Assembly: GCA_900767195.1 (NCBI GenBank)
Contig: CAAFYG010000013.1
Location: 1-10,730, forward strand
Length of the DNA: 10,730 nt
Direction of reading: 5' to 3'
Source of the DNA: Clostridia bacterium
Lineage (GTDB): Bacteria > Bacillota > Clostridia > Christensenellales > Borkfalkiaceae
Each line of letters starts with the position of its first letter. The stretch's first letter is position 1. The notes beneath the pieces were generated by a model. That model had not been told where the DNA came from, ran no database searches, and saw only the letters and a program-made list of their open reading frames with translations. The position numbers were made by a program, and so were the translations under genes. This document shows positions 5,377 through 10,730 of the stretch, piece after piece.

Positions 5377-6198
5377 ATGGCGGAATGTAGTCACGATTGC
5401 TCTTCATGCGGCAAAAGTTGCTCGGATCAGCAGAAAAAAGAAAGCTTTTTAAAGGAAGCGCATAAAAAATCGTCGATTAAAAAGGTGATTGCGGTGGTGA
5501 GCGGCAAAGGCGGCGTGGGGAAATCTTTAACCACTTCTTTGCTTGCTTCGTATGCGCATAAGTCGGGTAAAAGCGTAGGGATAATGGACGCGGATATCAC
5601 CGGACCTTCGATACCGAAAATGTTCGGCGTAAGCGAGCGGGCGAGCGCGGAAGAGGACGGATTGAACACGGTGCTTACGCCTTCCGGGATACAGCTGATG
5701 TCTATGAATTTACTGCTCGAAAACGAGAATGATCCCGTGATCTGGCGGGGCATGATGATCGCCGGCACGGTGCAGCAGTTCTGGACGGACGTGATCTGGC
5801 GGGACGTGGATTTATTATTTATCGATATGCCGCCGGGAACGGGCGACGTGCCGCTTACGGTGTTTCAGAGTATTCCGATCGCGGGGGTAGTGGTGGTGAC
5901 TACGCCGCAGGATCTTGTGAAGATGGTGGTGGAAAAAGCCGTGAAAATGGCGGCGATGATGGACGTGCCGGTGCTGGGACTTGTGGAAAACATGAGCTAT
6001 CTTACCTGCCCCGACTGCGGGAAGAAAATCGAGGTGTTCGGGCGAAGCAAGGCGGACGAGATTGCGGCGGAATACAAAATACCGGCGGTGGCGAAGCTGC
6101 CGATCGATCCGCAGATTTCCGAGCTTGCCGATCTGGGGCGCATTGAAGATTACGATTGCGCCGCGTTGAAAGAGATTTATGAAAAGATTGACGGTTGA
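5377..6198 (+). CDS. mrp: Mrp/NBP35-family iron-sulfur carrier P-loop ATPase (273 aa)
   Basis: A cytoplasmic MinD/ParA-like ATPase that in its family binds and transfers Fe-S clusters to apoproteins. The deviant Walker A is SGKGGVGKS (42-50), with the two lysines of this class. DADITGPSIP (71-80) and FIDMPPGTGD (148-157) are the characteristic switch motifs. The cluster-binding CxxC is CPDC (211-214), followed by GKKIEVFG. The N-terminus has four cysteines, Cys4, 8, 11 and 15 (CSHDCSSCGKSC), as in NBP35-like and many clostridial Mrp proteins; this may hold a second cluster. There is no DUF59 domain ahead of the ATPase. The AGGGAGG ribosome site (5356-5362) lies 14 nt before the ATG, longer than usual, but no better in-frame start is visible. 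It appears monocistronic, with its own promoter and a terminator at 6395-6424. Confidence 0.95.
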   Translation: MAECSHDCSSCGKSCSDQQKKESFLKEAHKKSSIKKVIAVVSGKGGVGKSLTTSLLASYAHKSGKSVGIMDADITGPSIPKMFGVSERASAEEDGLNTVLTPSGIQLMSMNLLLENENDPVIWRGMMIAGTVQQFWTDVIWRDVDLLFIDMPPGTGDVPLTVFQSIPIAGVVVVTTPQDLVKMVVEKAVKMAAMMDVPVLGLVENMSYLTCPDCGKKIEVFGRSKADEIAAEYKIPAVAKLPIDPQISELADLGRIEDYDCAALKEIYEKIDG

Positions 6199-6270
6199 AA
6201 GGCGTTGAAAATTGGAAATAAACGGAATGGAAACTGCCGCTTGCCGAGGAATAAAAAATTCAAAGTTGTA

Positions 6271-6392
6271 AATGAAACTGCCCTTCATTCGCTTCGCTTA
6301 CGCTCAGCACCAAGCCGCCAAAACTACCTTTAAGCGGTAGTTTGGCGAGAAAAGCCCGGGGGGGAAAAAAGGCTCAGAACAAGGCGGAAATT
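6271..6392 (+). repeat. Structured intergenic repeat, copy C
   Basis: It opens with CTGCCCTTCATTCGC, equivalent to the GCCCCTCATC blocks elsewhere. The central hairpin has arms CGCCAAAACTACC (6316-6328) and GGTAGTTTGGCG (6336-6347), 12 pairs with one bulged A, followed by GAGAAAAGC as at 3464-3476. A G-run and an AACAAGGCGGAAATTA right end complete the module. The gap from 6199 to 6545 contains this repeat, a terminator and a promoter, but no gene. Confidence 0.75.
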
Positions 6393-6394
6393 AC

Positions 6395-6424
6395 GGCTTC
6401 TCTTACGAGAGAAGCCTTTTTTTT
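6395..6424 (+). terminator. Strong intrinsic terminator upstream of dnaG
   Basis: The stem GGCTTCTCT (6395-6403) pairs with AGAGAAGCC (6408-6416) over 9 bp around a TACG loop. A run of eight T follows immediately (6417-6424). It would end transcription from the Mrp gene. Confidence 0.92.
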
Positions 6425-6459
6425 GCCGTTTTTTAAAAAATTTTTCGTAAAAAAAAGGA

Positions 6460-6487
6460 ATTTGAGAGGTGAATTCCGTATTATAAT
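6460..6487 (+). promoter_or_regulatory. Possible promoter of the dnaG-rpoD operon
   Basis: A perfect TATAAT lies at 6482-6487 in a very AT-rich stretch just after the terminator. The best -35 candidates (ATTTGA at 6460-6465 or TTGAGA at 6462-6467) give spacers of only 16 or 14 bp. The -10 assignment is therefore more secure than the -35; overlapping TATTAT and TATAGT boxes are alternatives. Confidence 0.45.
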
Positions 6488-6551
6488 TATAGTCGTATAA
6501 ATAAAAAGGCGGAAAAGCGCGAAAAATCGCAGGCGGATAAAGTCATTGCGG

Positions 6552-6561
6552 AAAGGAGGGG
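6552..6561 (+). promoter_or_regulatory. dnaG: Ribosome binding site fixing the dnaG start
   Basis: AAAGGAGGGG ends 5 nt before the ATG at 6567. An in-frame TTG at 6546 lies upstream of this site and would have it translated as codons, so it is very unlikely to be the start. Confidence 0.85.
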
Positions 6562-6566
6562 CGTTT

Positions 6567-8345
6567 ATGCGGTTTGATCCGAAATTCTGGGAAGAATTGA
6601 AAGCAAAAAATAATATCGTGGACGTGATCGGCTCGTACGTGCCGCTTCAGAAACGCGGCGGGCAATACTGGGCATGCTGCCCTTTCCACCACGAAAAAAC
6701 GCCTTCGTTCGCCGTGAAAGAGGACGACGGCTTTTATCATTGCTTCGGCTGCGGCGTTTCCGGCGACGTGGTGAAATTCGTGCAGAATATCGAATCTACC
6801 GATTTTATGACGGCGGTGCGGATTCTCGCCGATCGCGCGAAGATAGAAGTGCCGAACGTGAGCGAGTACGACGACGCGCAGGCGCGCGAGTACAAGCGCA
6901 AGAAAGACGCGGCTTTGAAAATTCTGCTCGAAACGGCGCGCTTCTATTTAAGCAATCTGTATAGCGGCGATCCGCGTGCGGACAAGCACCTGCAATATAT
7001 TCAGCAGCGGAAAATTTCGCCGTCGGTGGCGAGAAAATTCGGCCTGGGCGCGTCGCTCGGATTCCGCGAGCTGCCCGAGTATCTGCGTTCGCTCGGTTTT
7101 TCACGCGAGGATATGCTGGAAAGCGGAGTGGTATCGGTGGATACGAAGCGCGGCGACAGGCTGGTGGACTCCTTGGGCGGGCGGCTGATTTTTCCGATTA
7201 TCAACGCGCTCGACGAGGTGGTGGCGTTCGGCGGCAGGGTGATGGAAAAGACGGATTTCGCGAAGTACAAAAACACGCGGGAAACGATCGTTTTCAATAA
7301 GCGAAAAAATTTATACAATATCAATCTTTTAAAGAAGCTCAAACGCGAACGGGCGGTGAACGAAGTGATTATGGTGGAAGGGTACATGGACACGATTTCA
7401 CTTTATCAGGCCGGGTTTAAAAACGTAGTGGCTTCGATGGGAACGTCGCTCACCGTGGAACAGGCGCGGCTGATCAGGCGGTATACGGACAAGGTGCTGA
7501 TCAGTTACGACGGCGATTTTGCGGGACAGAGCGCGGATTTGCGCGGGCTTGAAATTCTCAAAACCGAAAATCTGACGGTGCGCGTAGTGCCGTTGCCGGA
7601 CGGGAAAGACCCCGACGACGTGGCGAAAGAGGGCGCGGCGGCGTATCAGAAATGTCTTGACGAGGCTCTGCCGCTGATTGATTACAAACTGGTTTCTCTG
7701 GAACGGAAATACGATCTGAAAAAATCGGACGAAAAGCGGGCGTACGTGGCGGCGGCGTTGAAAATCGTGCGGGAAGCGGAAACGGCGAGCGAGCGGGAAG
7801 AGCTTTTAAAGCAGTTGCGGGATAAGACGGGCATCACGCTGCAATCGCTCGAACGCGATTTAAACGATTTGCCTCAAAGCGGACAGGCGCAGAGCGAGCC
7901 GGCGACGAAAGACGCCGAGGACGGCGGCGACAAGTACCGCCGCGCCGAGAGGTTTATTCTGGCGGCAAAGTTGTTTTCCGCGCCGTATGCGAAGAATTTC
8001 GATCTGAAGCGGATTGCGTTTTCCGACGAAACGCGGAAAACGATTGCGGAATACGTGATCGGGTGCGAAGAACGGGGCGAAAAGATCCGACCGAGCGATT
8101 TATTCGACGTGCTGGAAACGGATTCGCCCGAGTTTTGCGCGATACTCGATTTGAATTACGACGACAAGCTGGAAAGCAAGGTATCGGAAAAGTTTTTCGG
8201 GGATTCGGTGGCAACGCTGGAAAAAGAAGTTGTGCAGGCGAAGATCAAGGCGCTTTCCGAAAAATTTTCGGCGGCGACGGACATTAAAGCACGGCAGGAA
8301 ATCGCGGCGGAAATCGGCGCGCTGACGCGGCAGCTGAAAAAATAA
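6567..8345 (+). CDS. dnaG: DNA primase (592 aa)
   Basis: Synthesises RNA primers for lagging-strand replication, working with the replicative helicase. The N-terminal CHC2 zinc finger is visible as CPFHHEKTPSF (Cys38, His41) and YHCFGCG (Cys59, Cys62). The catalytic core has LIFPI (207-211), FGGR (221-224) and the Toprim motifs EGYMD (271-275, Glu271) and SYDGDFAG (313-320, Asp315 and Asp317). The family's usual R after DGD is F here (DGDFAG instead of DGDRAG). The C-terminal part after about residue 430 is less conserved, as expected for the helicase-interacting domain. The length is normal for DnaG. The start is fixed by a strong ribosome site. It leads a dnaG-rpoD-trmK-nif3 cluster, with a 49-bp gap to rpoD that holds no terminator. 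Confidence 0.98.
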   Translation: MRFDPKFWEELKAKNNIVDVIGSYVPLQKRGGQYWACCPFHHEKTPSFAVKEDDGFYHCFGCGVSGDVVKFVQNIESTDFMTAVRILADRAKIEVPNVSEYDDAQAREYKRKKDAALKILLETARFYLSNLYSGDPRADKHLQYIQQRKISPSVARKFGLGASLGFRELPEYLRSLGFSREDMLESGVVSVDTKRGDRLVDSLGGRLIFPIINALDEVVAFGGRVMEKTDFAKYKNTRETIVFNKRKNLYNINLLKKLKRERAVNEVIMVEGYMDTISLYQAGFKNVVASMGTSLTVEQARLIRRYTDKVLISYDGDFAGQSADLRGLEILKTENLTVRVVPLPDGKDPDDVAKEGAAAYQKCLDEALPLIDYKLVSLERKYDLKKSDEKRAYVAAALKIVREAETASEREELLKQLRDKTGITLQSLERDLNDLPQSGQAQSEPATKDAEDGGDKYRRAERFILAAKLFSAPYAKNFDLKRIAFSDETRKTIAEYVIGCEERGEKIRPSDLFDVLETDSPEFCAILDLNYDDKLESKVSEKFFGDSVATLEKEVVQAKIKALSEKFSAATDIKARQEIAAEIGALTRQLKK

Positions 8346-8394
8346 AAATTTATTAACGTAAGATAAACAGGCACTCACAGGAGGCAAAAAAAAC

Positions 8395-9453
8395 ATGGAA
8401 CAAATTTCCGAGCAAAAATTGCAGGAACTTGTCAATGCGATCATCGGCGAATACAAGATGAAGGGAAGCATTTCCACCACCGCGCTTTGCGAGATCGTGG
8501 AAAAAGTGGATATCTCGCCCGATCAGCTGGATTTCGTGTATAAGGCGTTGAAAGACGCTTCGATACAGGTGGTGGACGAGAGCGAGCGCGACAGAGAACT
8601 TTTCGAACAGGCTCTTTCGGACGTGGGACTGGACGACCCCGTGAAAATGTATCTGAAAGACATCGGACAAGTGCCGCTTTTAACCACGGACGAAGAGCTT
8701 GAACTCGCACAGAAGATGAGCGACGGGCAGGAAGCGGCGAAAAAGCGGCTTTCCGAAGCCAACCTTCGCTTGGTGGTATCGATTGCGAAGCGGTACGTGG
8801 GCAGGGGAATGTTGTTTCTCGATTTAATTCAGGAAGGCAATCTCGGACTGATGAAAGCGGTGGAAAAATTCGACTATCAGAAAGGGTTTAAGTTTTCCAC
8901 GTACGCCACGTGGTGGATACGTCAATCGATCACGCGGGCGATTGCGGATCAGGCGCGCACGATACGTATTCCCGTACACATGGTGGAAACCATCAACCGC
9001 CTGGTGCGCGAGCAGCGCATTTTATTGCAGGAACTCGGGCGCGAACCAACCCTGGAAGAACTTGCCGAGCGTATGGGCACTTCGATCGAGCGGGTGAGCG
9101 AAATACAGAAAATCGCGCAGGATCCCGTATCGCTCGAAACGCCGATCGGCGAGGAAGAGGATAGCCATCTGGGCGATTTTATCGAGGACGACAAGACGCC
9201 TACGGCAACGGACACGGTGACTTCCGCGATGCTGAAAGAGCAGATCGCGCGGGTACTCGATACGCTTACGCCGCGCGAAGAGAAAGTGCTGCGCCTTCGC
9301 TACGGCATCGACGACGGCAGACCGCGCACGCTCGAAGAAGTGGGCAAAGAATTCAATGTAACGCGCGAACGTATCCGTCAGATCGAAGCGAAAGCTTTGC
9401 GAAAGCTGCGCCACCCTTCGAGAAGCAAGCGGCTGCGCGATTTCAATCCGTAA
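8395..9453 (+). CDS. rpoD: Primary RNA polymerase sigma factor (SigA/RpoD, 352 aa)
   Basis: The housekeeping sigma factor, which directs RNA polymerase to -35/-10 promoters such as those proposed here. A short region 1.1-like segment occupies about 1-62. Region 1.2 contains DPVKMYLKDIGQVPLLT (81-97). Region 2 is highly conserved (LRLVVSIAKRYVGRGMLFLD 125-143, then GFKFSTYATWWIRQSITRAI 164-183). Region 3 includes RIPVHMVETINRL (191-203). Region 4.2 carries the -35-binding helix-turn-helix (TLEEVGKEFNVTRERIRQIE 312-331) and ends KLRHPSRSKRLRDF. The length is close to the 371 residues of B. subtilis SigA, without the large insertion of proteobacterial RpoD. AGGAGG (8379-8384) lies 10 nt before the ATG. 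The next gene, trmK, follows after 15 bp. Confidence 0.98.
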   Translation: MEQISEQKLQELVNAIIGEYKMKGSISTTALCEIVEKVDISPDQLDFVYKALKDASIQVVDESERDRELFEQALSDVGLDDPVKMYLKDIGQVPLLTTDEELELAQKMSDGQEAAKKRLSEANLRLVVSIAKRYVGRGMLFLDLIQEGNLGLMKAVEKFDYQKGFKFSTYATWWIRQSITRAIADQARTIRIPVHMVETINRLVREQRILLQELGREPTLEELAERMGTSIERVSEIQKIAQDPVSLETPIGEEEDSHLGDFIEDDKTPTATDTVTSAMLKEQIARVLDTLTPREEKVLRLRYGIDDGRPRTLEEVGKEFNVTRERIRQIEAKALRKLRHPSRSKRLRDFNP

Positions 9454-9468
9454 GGCGGCGTTTTTGCG

Positions 9469-10155
9469 ATGGCGAACGCGGAACGGATCAGAATTCTTTG
9501 CTCGCATCTTACCCCCGCGGAAACGTTTGCGGACGTGGGGTGCGATCACGGGTATATGAGCGAGTACATGCTGAAAAACGGGCTGTGCGAGAAACTGTAT
9601 TTTTCGGACGTGAGCAAGGGAAGCCTGGAAAAGGCGAAAAAACGGCTTGAAAAGTACGTGGCGGCGGGAAAAGCCGCAGGGGTACTCGGCGACGGGTTTT
9701 ACGGCGTGCCGAAAGATACAAAAGAAGTGCTGATCGCCGGCATGGGCGGCAGCGAGATCGTGGAGATACTTTCTCACGAAAAGTACGGTTTTCTGCCCGG
9801 GCGGTTTGTATTTCAGCCGATGCTGGATAGCGAGAAACTCAGGCGGTATTTAATCGCAAACGGCGCGTATTTAGAGCGCGATTATACGTTTGAATGCGGC
9901 GGCAAGCCTTACGATTGCATCGTGGGGCGGCGGCGCGGAGAAAACGAAGCGGCGCAGGCGTATACGCGCGGGGAATACGCGTTCGGATACGAGAACATGC
10001 AAGAGAAGTCGGCGGCGTTTTTAAAGCGTTTGGCGGAAAAGCTCGTAAGGGTGGAAAAATATCTTTGCGGCGGGAAGTTAAGCGACGTATCGCGCGGCGA
10101 GCTGATTGCGCGGCGGGATTTTTTGCAGGGGGTGATTTCCGGTGAAATCGACTGA
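9469..10155 (+). CDS. trmK: tRNA (adenine(22)-N1)-methyltransferase TrmK (228 aa)
   Basis: A SAM-dependent enzyme of the TrmK/YqfN family, which methylates N1 of A22 in bacterial tRNAs. The SAM-binding motif I is FADVGCDHGYM (20-30), with the family's DxGxDHxY pattern. YFSDVSKGSLEKAKK (44-58) is the acidic ribose-binding loop region, and VLIAGMGGSEIVEIL (87-101) is the characteristic AGMGG motif. VFQPMLDSEKLRRYL (114-128) follows, where the family has QPxxxxxxLR. The C-terminal part (about 165-228) is charged and helical, as in YqfN. The ribosome site is weak: AAGGCGG overlaps the rpoD stop codon. It follows rpoD by 15 bp and overlaps the next gene by 14 bp, so translational coupling is likely. 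The same order is found in Bacillus (sigA, yqfN, yqfO). Confidence 0.93.
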   Translation: MANAERIRILCSHLTPAETFADVGCDHGYMSEYMLKNGLCEKLYFSDVSKGSLEKAKKRLEKYVAAGKAAGVLGDGFYGVPKDTKEVLIAGMGGSEIVEILSHEKYGFLPGRFVFQPMLDSEKLRRYLIANGAYLERDYTFECGGKPYDCIVGRRRGENEAAQAYTRGEYAFGYENMQEKSAAFLKRLAEKLVRVEKYLCGGKLSDVSRGELIARRDFLQGVISGEID

Positions 10156-10730
10156 ATTTTTTAATATCATCGAGCCGATCGCGCCGATCGCGTACAGCAA
10201 AGAATTTTGTTCGCGGTACGGCGCATACGATAACAGCGGTCTTTTAATCGATTGCGGCAACGAAGTGCGCGCGGCGGTGTTCGCGCTGGATCTTTCGGCG
10301 ACTGCGGTGGAAAAGGCGGCGAAAATCGGCGCGGGCGCGATTGTTACGCATCACCCCGCGATTTATTCGAAGCTTTCTTCGCTTTCGTACGGGGACGAAA
10401 CGGGCGGCGCGGTGCTTGCGGCGGCGCGCGCGGGAATTTCCGTGATTTCGATGCACCTCAATTTAGACGCGGCGGAAGACGGGATAGACGAATGCCTTGC
10501 TCGGGCGGTGCGGCTGGCGGCGCGGGACGCGCTTGGCGAACCCGGTTGCGAAGCGGCTACGGCGGCGGGCGATACGGCGGGCGCGGCGGAAGAAAAAATG
10601 CTTAATTTTGCTTGCGGCAGCGGCGGATACGGGCGCGTGTACGATCTGGCCGGCGGAAAAGAAGTGAGCGCGGCGGCATTGAAACTGTCGCTCGATCGCG
10701 TGATTTCGGGCAAGCATACCCTTTTATACG
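10142..10730 (+). CDS. nif3: Nif3-family dinuclear metal-centre protein (YqfO/YbgI-like), truncated by the window end
   Basis: The frame starts at GTG 10142 and stays open to the window edge (196 codons). AGGGGG (10127-10132) lies 9 nt before the GTG. Family signatures are YDNSGLLI (29-36, the WDNxGL motif), AAVFALDLSATAVEKA (44-59), IVTHHPAIYSKL (67-78, metal-ligand histidines at 70 and 71) and VISMHLNLDAAEDGIDECLA (101-120, with His105 and Asp109). YGRVYDL (163-169) follows. Nif3 proteins form hexameric toroids with a two-metal site. Annotation as GTP cyclohydrolase 1 type 2 is common, but the cellular role is unclear. Residues 124-155 form a loosely conserved Ala/Gly-rich linker. The start overlaps the end of trmK in another frame, consistent with coupled translation. 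Confidence 0.9.
   Translation, partial: MKSTEFFNIIEPIAPIAYSKEFCSRYGAYDNSGLLIDCGNEVRAAVFALDLSATAVEKAAKIGAGAIVTHHPAIYSKLSSLSYGDETGGAVLAAARAGISVISMHLNLDAAEDGIDECLARAVRLAARDALGEPGCEAATAAGDTAGAAEEKMLNFACGSGGYGRVYDLAGGKEVSAAALKLSLDRVISGKHTLLY

Noticed and set aside
9022..9777. Minus-strand open frame of 251 codons opposite rpoD and trmK
   Set aside because: It is opposite two clearly conserved genes, has an Arg/His-rich composition typical of antisense frames in this GC-rich codon usage, and matches no family I know.

Overview
The window looks like a chromosomal, housekeeping-rich segment from an uncultured-type Clostridia (Firmicutes) genome. Four things point there: a large-type (about 270 nt) SRP RNA of the Bacillus/Clostridium kind, the Firmicutes gene order dnaG-rpoD-trmK-nif3, strong Shine-Dalgarno sites, and an apparently pyridine-nucleotide-independent thioredoxin-reductase-like flavoprotein of the type known from clostridia. 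All protein genes are on the + strand; the SRP RNA is the only minus-strand gene I can support.

Layout. 1-230: tandem copies of a hairpin-containing repeat (period about 83 bp). 323-2344: two consecutive polytopic membrane proteins of unknown function, possibly distant paralogues. 2465-3334: a thioredoxin-reductase-like flavoprotein that keeps the FAD motifs and the CATC active site but has lost the recognisable NADPH-binding motif. 3335-3782: an intergenic region filled with structured repeats, bounded by a 26-bp perfect direct repeat. 3783-4658: a YihY/BrkB-family membrane protein. 4659-4972: another repeat copy, a bidirectional terminator and a second long hairpin. 4973-5240 (minus): SRP RNA, whose promoter diverges from that of the next gene. 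5377-6198: an Mrp/NBP35-type Fe-S carrier ATPase. 6199-6545: a third repeat, a strong intrinsic terminator and a probable promoter. 6567 to the end: dnaG (primase), rpoD (primary sigma factor), trmK (tRNA m1A22 methyltransferase) and a truncated nif3-like gene, tightly spaced and probably cotranscribed.

How it works together. The right part is a variant of the classical macromolecular-synthesis operon, coupling replication priming, transcription initiation and tRNA modification. SRP RNA and mrp share a divergent promoter region. The left part combines membrane proteins of unknown role with a thiol-redox enzyme.

The least ordinary content is (i) the thioredoxin-reductase-like protein without a visible NADPH motif, and (ii) a family of modular intergenic repeats at four places. 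Stem sequences differ between repeat copies while self-complementarity is kept, which suggests selection on structure. I see no CRISPR array, phage, insertion sequence, transposase or defence system.
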